The notes: generated by a model from the letters alone, not told the origin. A stretch of 64,000 nucleotides of DNA from Cercis canadensis (GCA_003255065.1 QAOA01004566.1:7647-71646), one strand, 5' to 3'. Shown: positions 27,858-41,800, counted from the stretch's first letter. Made by a program: numbers and translations.

Positions 27858-29474
27858 TGTATGATCATTGTTAATGTGTATACTACAATGTATTCAGCTA
27901 ATGTTGTCTGGATCTGCAACTCTTGCATGAAAGATGGGTTTAATATGATATTTTTTTGGTCAAATTAGGTGTTTTTTTTTCTTTCAATTGGCTTCTTTTT
28001 TATCCCTTAAACAAAAGGGATTAAGAGTAATGAAGATGGACTCTGCTTCTCAGAAGAGTAACTTGAAGTTGGAGATGGAATCTGAAAGGAAAAGGTAATA
28101 ATTAGCAACTGGGCGGTTGGTGATATGTTCTGTGGCATAGAACTAGAAGATCCTAGTTCTGAGCCTTGATACTTCTAATCTCATTCTTTCTCCTTTGTAG
28201 TGCAAATTCTACTTGTTTCATTCTTACTCTTTTTAAACTATGATTCACTTGTGTTGATTTTGCTCAGATGTTTAGTCTGGTGGAAAAGAGCTGTCCATTT
28301 CATGTATCTTGATTACAAACTCAAACCTTGGTTATCATTTCTACCGCTTGATTTAGTCGAAAGTAAGGTACAAGCACTTCTCAACCAAAAAATAAAATAA
28401 AATTGTACGCTTCGAGCTAAACTATGATTCCGAAAATATCCATTTTTCCGGGGTAAAGCCTCCAAGAAAAATAATTACAAATTTTAGGAAGACCGGTAGA
28501 TGGTATAAGGCCCAAACAGTGATCTAGGACCCTTTTAAAACATTAAAGCTCAAAAAGGACGGCCAATAACTAACCCAATTTCTTTGGCGAACAAAAAATG
28601 AGAAAGAAAGTGAGAGACAGAGAAAAGAAAGAAAACAATAAAAGGCAGAGGTAAAGAATCAAGAGAAGAGAGGGTAGGTCTAGGTAAGAATATAAGTTAG
28701 AGAAATGTATTCAGAGCTCAATCTAATAAAGTTTTCGACGATTAAACTAGCAGCTAAATTGTCAATTCCCAAGACTTCTATTTAATCTCAATCACCCGAG
28801 ACTCCAAGACTTACACAGACTGAACTAAAAGCCAAGGAGTAATTTAATTCTTTCTTCAATTGAACATTTTTCAGTCACTTTCCAAATATATTATCTCTTC
28901 GCGCTGTGGCTTTCAAGTTTATTCACGGTAAGGTAAGATTATAAATTTATAGCAAATTTAACCACAAAGGAGTGAAAGCAAAGCGCTAACTTATCTTCAT
29001 TATTTTATTTCTAGTTTATATACAACATACACAAACAGCACTCCTAAGTCCCAACAACTTTTGTATGCTAAATCTACTAATCTAGTAATAAGCTTTCACA
29101 GCATTATACAGAAAAGCGCTCAAGTACACTCAGAACACTGTACAGTATAGCCTCCGGACGTGACCTTAACAGCACTCATTATCCTCGCATTCTAAGGACA
29201 ACCATCTTCATAGGATATACACAGTGCGCTACATAAAACACAGGGACGAGTATGATCCTAAGTATGCCTAGAACAAACCAAAAATTCACAGCCCCAAAAT
29301 ATACTTGTCTATACACATGCAAGCATCTGCATCCTACCACTCCTGTCAGCAAAACATGTCATTTTCCCTCTTGTCGGAAGAGTTGTATTCATCAGCATCA
29401 GTGATAAATGAGGGAAACTTAAATGCTTTTGGGAAAATATGTATTGTCCTTGAAGAGAAATCACTGGTGATGCC
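27858..29474. other. 3' UTRs and spacer between convergent CBE1 and RVE genes
   Basis: The two genes end towards each other, so this stretch holds both 3' UTRs. On the plus side, A-rich AATAAA-like words lie near 28390. A purine-rich GAGAAAG tract runs at about 28600-28690. No coding frame is convincing. Confidence 0.6.
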
Positions 29475-32400
29475 CTAGGCAGATAGAACAGCACTCTCGG
29501 ATTTTTCGGTCAGAGGATTGCTGTAAAGACTACCAGATTTTGTCTTCTCAGACTCGGCATCATATGTCGAAAGCAACCTCCTCTGCATTAATTATAGGAT
29601 TGCAAATTATTCAGTAGACTGACATGCAACGTATATCATGAAAAGTCAAAATGATACATAAATGAGGCTATGATTTTGTTAAGCACAATGATAGGGCACT
29701 GCTAGTGGTGACAGAACTATATGCATGCTTAGTTTCCTTCAAAGGAATATATCCATACACTTTGACAGCATATCAAATGAATGGAATTGAGTAGCAATAC
29801 ACACTTATCAAATGAATGAAACATGCAGAATAGCATACGTGCCACTTGCCTCACTGGCTACTGTTTCTATGCTTAATGAGTAAATATGAACATGTGAAAT
29901 AAAGCGTCTGCTATGGATTCTCGACATAATTGGATAGTGAGCTTGTATAAGTGTAGTGCAGTAGAGTGCTCTCCCAAGGGACACAATTACTTCAGATTGC
30001 TGGACTGGATAAAACTTAAGAAATGAAGATTAAAAAAGGCCTATCTTGTAACTGAATAGGAACCATGAGGTGAATCGATGTGAGTAACAACTTATCACAA
30101 AGAGCATCCAAAATTCACCCATTTCACACACAACTTGCAAAGTCAAAATTCAGACAGTTCAAAGCAAGATATGATTATAGCTACTTAAATCTCAGATCTA
30201 GCATCATAGCAACTAATATGAGAACCAGCAGATTAATGATGATAGAGGCATCCGAATATATTCATTTGTATAATAATTTTTCATGTTAAAATAGTATTGA
30301 TAGAAAAGGTAAACTTGATTGGAAAAAGAACTTACATGATCCTCAAAATCAGGACTCATTAAATTGATGGAAAGATTTCTCATTAATAGCAATACCTGCA
30401 AAAAAGCACCATGTAAATTCTTAATAATTAAAACCAATTATAAACATTACACTCACTTTCAAACATAGTTTGGTAGTTCAAACTGACCCCCATCCTCCAA
30501 AAGGAAAGAAAAGAAAAAGGAGATAAGAATGATATGGAAGAAAAGAAAATGAAGAACCTGAGATTACTTACTGTTTCCAAATTTATTGGGTCCATTTGCT
30601 TAAGTCTCTGTAGGTGACCAGTTGTATTCGGATCAAATACACTGCCAATGAAGCTGTAGACTTGTGCAAAATCCGGCAGTACTGCATAAAGTAGATGGTA
30701 AACTTGTCAGAATAAGCTTGACCAGGATCATGAGCATACTCATAAAACATGTTATTAACAATAATATCATGATGACACCAGGCACTCAAAAGATGCCACA
30801 GCCTAATGAACTTAATATTCATAAGCATTAGCATTGATCCTCATGTAAGAGGATGCTTGAATCAAAGAATAATGCAAATAAATACAACCTGATATAATAT
30901 GAGGCATGAAAAGCTTTTGCTGTTAGTTAATTCCTTTAAAGAACTTCCACACTTACATGCAACTAAATTATGAAATTTACAACCAGAATTAATGTTAATT
31001 CTACTTTTCTAGCAAATCCAAATGTAACCAAGGAACAAACAAATATATATCATTCCATTCTAACAAAAATCGGATTATGAAAACTCATGGATATGAGTCA
31101 AGTTCCCCCATTTATCTGCCAACCTCTAGGTGACCATCCACTGCCATGTGAAAGAGGCTACCCTTCTCTACCCTATGAAGAACCTTTGCTCTTACCCTTC
31201 ATTCCTCATATAGAGCGAGAAGTCCAGATTTGGAATTCCATAAATAGATGCTAAGCAAAACAAACTATTTCCAAATCCTTTTACTATCCAAGCATGAAAC
31301 TGATATCACTTCAACCCTAAAGTACAGGACTCAGGCATGTTTTCTGATTCAATTCTATTCCAATTAATTTGCAGGGTCTAAAGTAACTAGTGAAAATCCA
31401 ATTGAAATATGCAGAATGATTCCAATTTCCAATAGTGGGATCCAGTATTTTACCAACAATGGAAGGTGAGGACCCCATTAAAGTATCCTTTTCTGTTAGG
31501 ATCCTTATAAGTAGTAGCTTCTATATAATCACTATTATTCATAAACATAGACATACGAGCATGACAAGTGATCATTTGACAATCATCATAGCCACAGGAA
31601 ATGTCCTATGGTTGACTGCCCCATAACAATTGTGACACCATACAAAACACGGTCTTCAAAATGGAACTATGACTTTCAGGATTTTTTTTTTTTTTAATCT
31701 GTATTGGTTCAATTGTAAATCCCAAAATGAAGCCTATTAGTAGAGATGCCAAAAGAACACGACTAAGAACAGGTATTTCTAAACATAAAAGGACAGATGG
31801 AAATAGAAACTCTTTAATTTTGCTCTAAATTCAGAATACTATTGAGGTGATTATGCCATTACGTGAAATTCAATATGAGTCGAACTCGAGTTGGAGATAA
31901 AGAAGCATACTGACCTTTCATTGGCTTACCCTGGTCCCCTTGATCTATCCCTTTGCTACTTGGCCAAGCCCTGGGCGTGCTCTCATTACTACTGCTATAG
32001 CAACAATTAAGAGGAACAGAGTGGCCAGCCAATCCCATGTCATCTAACAATAAGAATAATTTTCTAGGTTAGTAGAACCTTTAGCATACCTAAATTATCA
32101 TAAATTAATGGGCAAAATAAAAATTTAAAAAGATTTAAAAATCATTATGGAGTTCAGGGCAAACAAACCTTTATTCACTTGTGGCACACTGACTGGATGC
32201 ATAGCATTATAACTCCAAGATGACAAAGGCACACTGGTAACTGGAGTTCCAAGAACAGATGATGAGTCTGGCCTATAAATGTATGCTGGTTCAATGAAAG
32301 CAGATGGAGGTTGTATAACTTGGGATACAGCAGGAGCTGATAGAAATGCAAAAATAAAAATAAGAGTTATTCAAAAATGGATGCATCAAACTAGAAATAC

Positions 32401-35085
32401 AAATATATGAAAAAGGGTTGACCATCTCACTATTTTTAGGGGCCTTTTGGGGGTATGGATGAGCAGCTTTTCTCTTTGGGCGAGGAGGAGGTACATGTTC
32501 ACTTGTTCCATTCTTCTGAACTTTCAGAAAATACTTCTGAGCATGACTTCGTATCTGCAAAAAAAGCAGTGCAAAAAGTAAGTTTAAAGTTTTGCATACA
32601 AAGATGGAGGAGGGATAGCCAGGGGACCATGTAACAAATATCAAGCAAGTTTAAATGAGAGAACTGATGGTTTCCAGGATGCTCTTTCCATATTTCAGCT
32701 AATGAAACAAATACTATTTTGTAAAAATCATGTTCACAATTCGTAATATTGCCAACACAATGGACTAATAAAAGGTTCACATATAGAATTGAAGGCGAGT
32801 TCATAATTTGGTGCCCTCCTTTCTCCTCTACTTAATATACCATGCAAGAAACTCCAATCTTCTTTCTCACTTCCCTCCCTCAGAATTTGAAGAAGAAAAC
32901 AGCAAGAATAGATTACATTTCACTACAAAACAAAAAAGATACATACGGAAAGGCCTATATATATTTGTTTGACAGAAAGAAAATGTTCAATTGATTTGCC
33001 ATAAAGGGTTGATATGAAAAGGAACACAAAAATATTGGTAGAATTAACTCTCATCATCACACACAACTCAGGATAGGGATTTCAATCGGCATTCTTCCCG
33101 AGAATATAATCAGACATGTTTCAAACTGCAATTACAATGTCATTAAACATCCAATACAGAATTCAAAATTCAAGAACAATGTGAAATAACCAATAGATTT
33201 TTGTTGTCCTTTTTCATTGTTTAATGCTTTCTTTCCCCTTCCTCTGATACGATAATTACCTGGATAACAGTTTTTGACCCAACAAATGCTTCAATCTTCT
33301 TCCAGTCACGATCAAATCTGAAATAAGTAGAAGAAACGATTAAGCAAAAATAAATAAATAAATAAATCAGATGCTATCATTCTCGTACAAACAACTTCTC
33401 GGAAAACAATTGCAGGAAAAAAATTATTATTTTGTTTTTATTTGGGCCCGCCGCCCAAGGTTGGGGGGTTGTTATATACTACATTCAGGAGGACTGAGTA
33501 ATCTCAGAAAACAGTGGAATGGCAACCTTGTGACCTGGCCTAAACTCATTTCAGCCACTTTGTTGCTTTTTCTTTCAGCTACTTTTTTCATGAGATCATA
33601 GATTTTGTAATTATTGAGTTTCTAAACCATAATTTTTATTTTTCAGATAACCTAGAATCTATAATTAAAAAAAAATGTAGAATGTAGATGAAGTTAAGTC
33701 TCCTTGAAAATCCAAAAATTTTAACATCAAAGATAAGAGTTTGAATTACAATTAGATAAGCAGTTCCTTTAGCTATATTAATTTTTCCACAAATTCAAGT
33801 TTAAGACTGTTGAACAATTCATCTTCCATCCAGGGGGGGAGGGTTCCATTGCTGCATCTGCAGCCTGTTGTTTAACTGGAAATTAACCAAGGGGACAACT
33901 TTAAATTTACCAAACACCACTGTGCAACATGAGTGGGGTTCTAAAATTTCTGATTTGTTTAGACCGTTGAGTGTTGAATAACCATCAGAAAATTAAATTC
34001 AAGATGCGTAGTCACTGTTGAAAACTCTAAACAAAAGACATACTAAACCATAAACTCAAGGAAAAGAAAGGAGATAGCTTAAACTCAGATTGTCTTTCCG
34101 ATAGCTCTATGTAGCCACTGTTGACAAAGACATTCTCTATCTCTCTCTCTCTCTCTCTCTATATATATGGCTTTTTTGTTACTTTGGTAAATTGCATCAC
34201 AACATACAAAACAGCTGACAATTAGACGAGGGGGACGGGGGGTAAGAGTAATAAATCACGATTGTAACGCCACAATGGAAATTAAAATCATTAAATTGTT
34301 CACCCTACCATAGCTGAGAATTGAGATTGACTAAATCAAGTTTATCTGACACTTAATGGAAAAGCAGAGAATATAGTAGAAGACTCCCCTCCTCCGGGAG
34401 TCTCTTTCTCAACCTTCACCTCACTTAAAAATCAAAACTCATAGCTTTAGTATATAATCCCAGAAACCAACCTATATCAAAATGAAAAATTGAAGACAAA
34501 AGTAAAGAATTTTGAGATCCCAACTCAAAAACGATGTCCAACATAACCTAAAAGGCTAAAAGGGTCATAGTGACCTATTATTTTCTTCACCAATTACAAA
34601 ACTCATCTTTAGGGAAAAAACTCGTTTAATTATCGAGAAACCTCGAGAAATGGGAAAAAGCAGTCACAAATTGTAATCCTTGCATTATTCAAAATAAAAA
34701 ATTCACCCAATTAAGGGAACACAATCACAGCAACCAAAGAGCACTTAATTGGAAACATCAAGAACCAGCAGAAATTTCCATTAACACGAACAGATAGTAC
34801 AACAGACACTTACAATTGGAGAGCTTCGAGAAACTTGTCGTGCTCCTGCTCTGTCCAGCTCTCTCTAGACTTGGTAATCGTATACGGTTTTCGGATCTTC
34901 TTATTCGGATCCTCCACCTTCGACGCCGTATTGGCGGTGTCATTCGTCGCCGTCGTCGATGAAGCTGTGGCGCTGGTCGGAGCTGCTGCCGTTGGCGGTG
35001 GCAGAGGATTGACACGGGGAAGACCCATATTCATAGGATCGAAGAAGTAAAACCCTTGAGCTGGGTTTGGGTTCACAGACAACAT
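29475..35085 (-). CDS. RVE: REVEILLE-type single-MYB (LCL/SHAQKYF) transcription factor
   Basis: Nuclear DNA-binding protein of the CCA1/LHY/RVE family, 342 aa, LCL subgroup (RVE3/5/6/8-like; Arabidopsis At1g01520 or At4g01280). Eight coding exons on the minus strand: 35085-34814, 33317-33260, 32554-32431, 32336-32169, 32043-31915, 30681-30572, 30395-30336 and 29582-29475. The MYB repeat starts at [17 protein letters not shown] (about 74-89) and ends in SHAQKYF (113-119), followed by a Pro/Lys-rich stretch ([17 protein letters not shown]). The LCL block is present near residue 251 onward: [17 protein letters not shown] and [18 protein letters not shown]. Family members bind the evening element and act in the circadian clock; exact paralogue and clock role are inference. 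The start gives a family-like N terminus. A G-box and TATA box lie upstream. Confidence 0.95.
34141..34168. repeat. (CT)n(AT)n microsatellite
   Basis: Ten CT units followed by AT units inside the first intron of the RVE gene. Confidence 0.9.
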
Positions 35086-35260
35086 AAGATTAGAAATTTA
35101 GTATCCACAAACGAAACGTTTTATGTTTTCTCGCGATTTTGTGTTTTCCGACAACCTTTGCTGTTCTCGTCTCTGTTGCTTCTGCTTTGGTTGCTTCGTT
35201 TCAGAGCTAAAGTCCTGGTAAGATTTTCCGTTTCATTTTGTAAAGGTAAAACCGGCCTTC

Positions 35261-35273
35261 TATAAATATATAT
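35261..35273 (-). promoter_or_regulatory. TATA box of RVE
   Basis: Reads TATATATTTATAG on the minus strand, about 175 bp before the RVE ATG. A second copy lies in the duplicated segment near 35475. A 9-codon upstream reading frame (35236-35207) begins near the expected start of transcription, so it may or may not be in the mRNA. Confidence 0.55.
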
Positions 35274-35321
35274 GGTGTGGGAGGAAAGGACGATATTGCC
35301 CTTGGAACTTGGCTGCATGTC

Positions 35322-35327
35322 CACGTG
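35322..35327. promoter_or_regulatory. G-box (CACGTG) upstream of RVE
   Basis: Palindromic CACGTG in the context TCCACGTGGCG, about 50 bp upstream of the predicted TATA box. A second copy lies at 35535-35540 in the duplicate across the N. G-boxes are bound by bHLH (PIF) and bZIP factors, which fits a light- or clock-linked gene, but binding is inference. Confidence 0.6.
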
Positions 35328-36244
35328 GCGACCTGTGTTTTCCTAAGCAAGGAATTTTTGTTTTGTTTTTTTTTTTTTTTTACAATTATTTCTCACTAAT
35401 GTTGTATTTTCTGCAATTGAAGGAAATGGATAGAGACAGAGCCGGGAAAATCANAAAGGTAAAACCGACCTTCTATAAATATATATGGTGTGGGAGGAAA
35501 GGACGATATTGCCCTTGGAACTTGGCTGCATGTCCACGTGGCGATCCTGTGTTTTCCTAAGCAAGGAATTTTTGTTTTTTTTTTTTTACAATTATTTCTC
35601 ACTAATGTTGTATTTTCTGCAATTGAAGGAAATGGATAGAGACAGAGCCGGGAAAATCAACATGAAAAGTATGCTAATAATTGAAACTTAGGACAAAATG
35701 CAAGGAAGAATAGCACCGTTTTTGTCTATGTGAATAATTTTCTATGTCAAACGGCAAAAGATTATAGTCTTTCTTGATACATCAAGAGTCGCTATATCTT
35801 GAAGCTATGATTTCCCCCAAGTACTTCACTCATCTTAATTATCTGATCAAAGCCAAATGGGCAAAAAGGGGAAAAAAGAGACTTTATATTGTATGTTGCA
35901 TTCATATTTTTATAATAACTTACCACTAAACTATGCCCTATTGAAAATGCAATTTTATTTATTTTCTTTAAAGAGTAGAAGGCATATCAGGATACAAAAC
36001 CTAAACTTGAAAGTCTATTAAATATCTAGAAAGTAAGTACCCCACATGTCCGAAACAATGTTCTGTATGGAAATCAGGATCTAAGAATGGTATGATCATG
36101 ATCTTCATTACAAGAAAATATTATTAAAATAAACGGCAAACAATGAGGCCAAATGTGCGCCCTTCCTGGGAGTCACCCAAAGCTTAAGTCATATGTCGAA
36201 AGTTCTAGTCTTATCCTGAGGGCATTATATTATTATGATTTAAA

Positions 36245-36708
36245 TATATTGTAGGTATTTAGAGTTTAGAAAAATTTTGAATCAAGTTTTTATAATTTTT
36301 TTTTTGAATTTTTATAGTTTAAATTTTTTTTAATTGGGTCCCTGCCATTACCCTAAATTATAAATTTATTAATTTAGTACTCACATGATAAATGATTTGT
36401 TTATATAGCAATAAAAAAAAATGATGTCACGTCAAAATAACACGCAAATTACCAAAATAGAGAGAGAAGAGAAGAAGATAAAATATGATGTGGTGACAAT
36501 TTTTGTGCTACCTTGACGCCACATCAACTTCTTTTATTATTACATAGACAAATTGTTTGTCATGTGAGCATTAACCTAACAAATTTATAATTTGGAGTAA
36601 CGACATGGACCAAATTAAAAAAAGTTCAAACTATAAGGACTTTAAAAGGGAAAAAAAATTATAGGAACCTGTTCAAAATTTGTCTAAACTATAAGGACTT
36701 GCAGTACA
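36245..36708. mobile_element. foldback MITE-like element with long terminal inverted repeats
   Basis: The two halves are imperfect inverted repeats over nearly their whole length: the left arm (about 36245-36430) matches the reverse complement of the right arm (about 36520-36708), including the TTAGTACTCACATGA and ATTGGGTCCCTG blocks. TTTAAA flanks both ends and is a candidate target duplication, though it is short and AT-rich. No transposase is encoded. The superfamily cannot be assigned safely. Confidence 0.75.
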
Positions 36709-37851
36709 TTTAAACATATTATTATTAATATTTAGCCCTTATGGTTAACTTATATTATTATTATTTTGTAATAATTAAATTTGATTACAGTTAGGTATGT
36801 AGGGTAACTTGGAGAAAGAAACATATATTTAAAATATTATGAACCAAATGTTCTAAGCTTAAATGGCATCCTGCTACTTGTATTTGTGTTTAAATTTAGA
36901 GTAATAATTAAAAATGTTATGCTTATAAAAGATGTTAGAATTCAAGAAAATTATAAACATAACACCTTGCAGCAATTTATTGGCCCTAATAAATACGTTA
37001 TTTTTCCTTTTTGGAACCATTGACTGTAATGTATGCCTCCCAATAAGCAATAGAGAGATGAAAAGAGGAATTTATATCTCCAACTTTATTGGACATTGCT
37101 TGATCTCAAAGAATGGGCCCAGAAGCGTAATTGTGAAGCATATGGAAGTTGTCACTGCTGTGTAGTGAGGGAAGTTTTGGACCACAACTTCATGTGCCAT
37201 TTACCTAAATCAATTATAGTCCGAGAAAACAAGTCCTACCCCAACATCTATACCAAACTTTACATGTGGAGAATAGTGTTAACTGAGTTGTTAGACAAAA
37301 TTTTGAGTGAATATAGCTAAAATTGTGAAGTGTAGACCAAATTAGGATTTATAATAGTAAGAAAGTGTAAAGAAAATGGTAATAAACATAACACAACTCT
37401 TTGACCCACACTTCATTGATTGAATTTTTCTTGGAATGTCAACTCAAGATAGGACGATACTCCTATAAAGAACGAGAAATGAGATAAAGTTATGTTTAGT
37501 GTTAAAAATATTGATGGCATAGTTAGATGACCAAAAAATATATAATAAAGGGTTTCCTTTTTCACACTGTTGTTGGTCTCTCAATTCATCCTCTTGTTTT
37601 CTTTTTGTAGTTGGCATTACTTTGGACAAACCCAGCGAGATTTTTATCTTTTTATTTTTCTATTTTTGTTATCTTTTCTGGTATGACTAGTTATACCATA
37701 TTTAAGTGTTAAAATTATTGATGCCACAGTTAGATGACTAAAATACACATAATAAAAGGTTCATTTTTTCACGTTGGTTTTGGTTTCTAAATTATCCTCG
37801 TTATTTTCTTTTTGTAGTTGATATTACTTAGGATAAAATAGATCTAAGGAG

Positions 37852-38470
37852 TAAAATTTGAAACTTGTCTTTTGAATATATCCATATTTATTTGTTCATC
37901 ATTTCTTTTTATTTTTAGATACATATACCCCTATAGTTGACACTTGACACTTGTCTTTTCGGTGTTGTACAACTAAACTTATGTGAAATAACTGTTTTGA
38001 CATTATGTTGCATTGAAGTCAATTGGGAAAGGAGGAATAGAACCAAATAAATATCTAAGAGAATATCTACCCAAACAAAATAAAAGGAGCAAGAGTATTT
38101 TAATAACATATCAAGTATTGCATACTCCTTAATTCTTTCTATTATCAGTATCTTGCCACTNTAAAATTTGAAACTTGTCTTTTGAATATATCCATATTTA
38201 TTTGTTCATCATTTCTTTCTATTTTTAGATACATATACCCCTATAGTTGACACTTGACACTTGTCTTTTGGGTGTTGTACAACTAAACTTATGTGAAATA
38301 ACTGTTTTGACATTATGTTGCATTGAAGTCAATTGGGAAAGGAGGAATAGAACCAAATAAATATCTAAGAGAATATCTACCCAAACAAAATAAAAGGAGC
38401 AAGAGTATTTTATTAACATATCAAGTATTGCATACTCCTTAATTCTTTCTATTATCAGTATCTTGCCACT
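37852..38470. repeat. 309-bp direct duplication around a single N
   Basis: Bases 37852-38160 repeat as 38162-38470, with a constant offset of 310 and only a few substitutions. The N at 38161 is the exact junction, so this is probably an assembly overlap left unmerged. Confidence 0.88.
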
Positions 38471-38874
38471 ATCATCAAACACATCATAAACAATCATGCA
38501 CGTTTCCAATCAGATATAGTCATTTGTCAGTTATTTATGGTTCTTTTGCGGCTTCGAATAAATAATGTGATTACGGGTCAAAATACAACATGGGAAATCG
38601 GAAAGGAAAGCCAAGTTCATCACCCAGTAAAATCTCATGAAATTTTCTCAATAAACAAAGGATGACAAAGAGAAAGGCCATCTGTTAATAGAAACAAAGA
38701 ATATACTGCTCTACACTGAAAGTCTAAAATACATTCCTTTCTTTCATAAAGAAACATTTGAAAAACCTTAGTTGTGGGCCAGGAATGATTTACAAGCTCG
38801 TCCTTTAAAATAACACTCTTGATTCCTGAAGATACTCTCTATAAAGAATAAGGCGTACAAACTCTCCTAATATT

Positions 38875-41800
38875 CTAGTCAAGCCAGCGAGTAACTCCAT
38901 CTTCTCCTTCAGCTGCAAGAATCTCAATACGTACATCCAAAACAGCCTGAGAAGAAAAGAAGAGAATGATTCGTTCATGTCAATCGAAAATCAACTCGAA
39001 TCAGAAAGCAAATCAAGACACTTTCAGACCATTTTCCATTTTTCTTTTTAGTAATTTAATTAATTCCTGAGAACTGCTTTGAAAAATATAATTTTTAAGG
39101 AGGTTTGTTAGATAGTTTGTTGTATGCCATACTGCATAAGAATAGTTAATGTATGAATAACATGTATACAAATTAACTGTTTCTAAGTTTGTTTAAGAAA
39201 ATAAGATAAATTAATTTATATAAAATAAAATATGAAAATTATGTATGCTTATCACGTCAGTATAATATAACATACACATGTAGTGTCATAAATCTTCCAA
39301 TTTTTAAATATGGCTATAATACCATCTTAGGAACCTCAACGCTATATGCAGACAGCTAAGAAGTCTCACTATTAGGTTGCCAATTGGCAGGAAAACAGTT
39401 AATCCCATTAAAAGGCAAATCAAAACTCTTTCAGACCATTCTCTTTTTTCACTATTTTTTTTCTGAGTATTGCTTTGAGAAATATAATTTTCAAATATGG
39501 CTGTTAAACACGTCTTAGGAATCCTCAACACTATATGCCGCCAGCTAAAAAGTCTCACTATTAGGTTTCCAGTTGGCAGGGAAACAGTTAATCCCATTAC
39601 CAATATGTGTCAAATATGATGTGCAATAGAATTCTGTAAAGATAACAAAGAGAACTTACTGATGGATTTCTACAGTTAACCAGCCTACATTCCTGTAAGG
39701 AACCTGCTAACGTCCAATTCTCCCAAACATCGAAACTGTGACTAGCAAATACGAATTCCATTTTTCGATTGATCTGCAAAATCAAATGGACCTTTATAAC
39801 CAAACTGAATACAACAACTGTATTAGGAATGTAATCTAAGTTGTAGATGGGGAGCCATATATCCATATTTTCAGCTCTGAACTAAATAAACTGCTCAAAA
39901 CAAAATCAATAATAATGCATACATAAGAATCAGAAATTGAAATAATAGAGTAAAGTCTAAGAGAAATCTTTGATCAAATTGAGATACTCTTAGCATTACA
40001 ATGTAATTACCTGCAATAACTTTCCACCAGCAGCAAGAGATCGCAAACCAATTGTGTCCTGTAGCAAGTGCATTGATATGTTAACATCAGCTAGTTGGCA
40101 TCAAAATTAAGACACCTCATACCACTCTAAGTCAATTCTAAAACATGTGCTCCAATATAATCTCCAAATGAAAGAAATAAACTTCTTCCAGACAAACCTT
40201 GCTTCTAAAGATGATGAGAAACTGTGCAGCAGGGTCCCTTTTTGACACATTTGACATGGAGTCCAGAAACCAACCTCCACCTTGAACTCTTTGCCTTGAG
40301 ACATGAAGTGCAGGATGGTCTCTTACATATAGAGCTATAACATATCCATCTCTCAACAGTTCACTGCACTTTCCACTGAGCCTCATGCTTGACTTTAGTA
40401 GTTGGTTGGTAGTTGATTCTTGCATAGATTCTATTGGAGTTTTTCTACTTCTCAAGTCTTCAGGGGAAGCACACTGGGAGCTGGTGCTCAAAGCTTGCTC
40501 TGTGCCACTCATAGCAGTATCATCTTCTCTATGAGATGTACTTTCTTTCTCGATTACCAAAGTATCTTCTGATTTTTGTTGGGACTTCTGCCGTGTATGC
40601 CTCTTTTTGGCCTTTTTACCTGACCTGCTACGCCTTCCTTCAGATCGAGAGGTGGTACTCTGAGTCAAACCTGAAGGCTGATGCTGGGAGGAAGACTCTT
40701 TCACTTGATTAGTTCCTTTCTTTAGAGAGCTTTCAGGGCTTATGTGAATATCATCTGTTTGCTCCCTAACACAGATCTGCAAAGCATTTTCTCTGTCTTG
40801 ATCGGATTGTTCATTTTCATCACCTACTTCACTCTCCTCTTCTTCCTCATCAGACACAGCATTTTTTGGGATAACTCCATCAAAAAAGAATGTCTGCAAG
40901 ACGGATATGGCTTTCTCCCTTATCTCCATCCAAACCTCTTCACTGTAATCTGCACTTCGTGGAAGTATCAACACATTAGGCATCTCCTTTACCTGAAGCA
41001 GACACATTAAAATACATTAATATGATATATTTTTTAATTCCCTCATTGTTGTGACTGACTCTAATTAATATGTGGCTACAAGCAACAAAGATAATAGCAA
41101 ACCCAATTACGCATATTAACTTTAGCACACTTATATCACTTTATTTTCACAGTACAGTTCACCCATTCTGTTCTTACTTTGTTAAGGAATTATCAAATTC
41201 CAAACGAAATTTGAAACAGGTCATGCATTTGGAATACCAACTGAATCCTCCCTGGTCCACTTGGATCATTTCCATCTTTCTTTCTTTCCTTTTTTTCCCC
41301 AGGGGATTATCTTATCTTGTTTTATAGATAAGGCTGATCAATGTTGGTGATAGTGATTCCACAGCAGAAATGGATATGTTTGCCACCCAGGGTTTGAGAG
41401 CATGTGAATGTCACAAAAATACATGGATGCAAGGACAAAAATGAACACACTGTAGTGGGGCATGCATGTCCTGGCATGGGACATGGGCTGCCACCCCATA
41501 TATAAACAAAGCAATCACTAACAGCAACATTTATTGCACAAAAGAAAAGCTTGAAAGCTCAGAAACATTCTAATAAGCAAGCAAGGGATCAATCAATCTA
41601 GGGAAAATCATGCTAATTTCTTTCATCAGAGTGGGAGTATGATTCATTCAGTAGTCTAAATGTTTATGGATGCTTAAATGGACCTTGAAATTTAAATCTT
41701 AAAATCAAAACTTAGGTTACCATACCCATGCTTCCATCCATTGGGGCCCTTCTGCACCATCCAAAGCACATCCAGCTAAGGTTCCATCAATCAAGAGCTG

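Larger units (their letters stand above)
35242..35659. repeat. direct duplication around a single N in the RVE promoter
   Basis: Bases 35242-35453 and 35455-35659 are near-identical, with the N at 35454 exactly between them. Differences are mainly T-run length and one indel. Each copy carries the TATA and G-box. Probably an unmerged contig overlap, so the real promoter likely has one copy. Confidence 0.85.
35660..38874. other. intergenic between RVE promoter and AN 3' end
   Basis: AT-rich DNA with a foldback transposon (36245-36708) and a 309-bp duplication around the N at 38161. Bases 37700-37850 share words with 37490-37620 (GATGACCAAAA...ATAATAAAGG-like), suggesting an older local duplication. 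The part adjoining 38875 probably contains the AN 3' UTR. No coding frame is supported. Confidence 0.55.

Noticed and set aside
34758-35015. Arg-rich minus-strand frame overlapping RVE exon 1
   Set aside because: Shifted frame of the RVE coding exon, not a separate gene.
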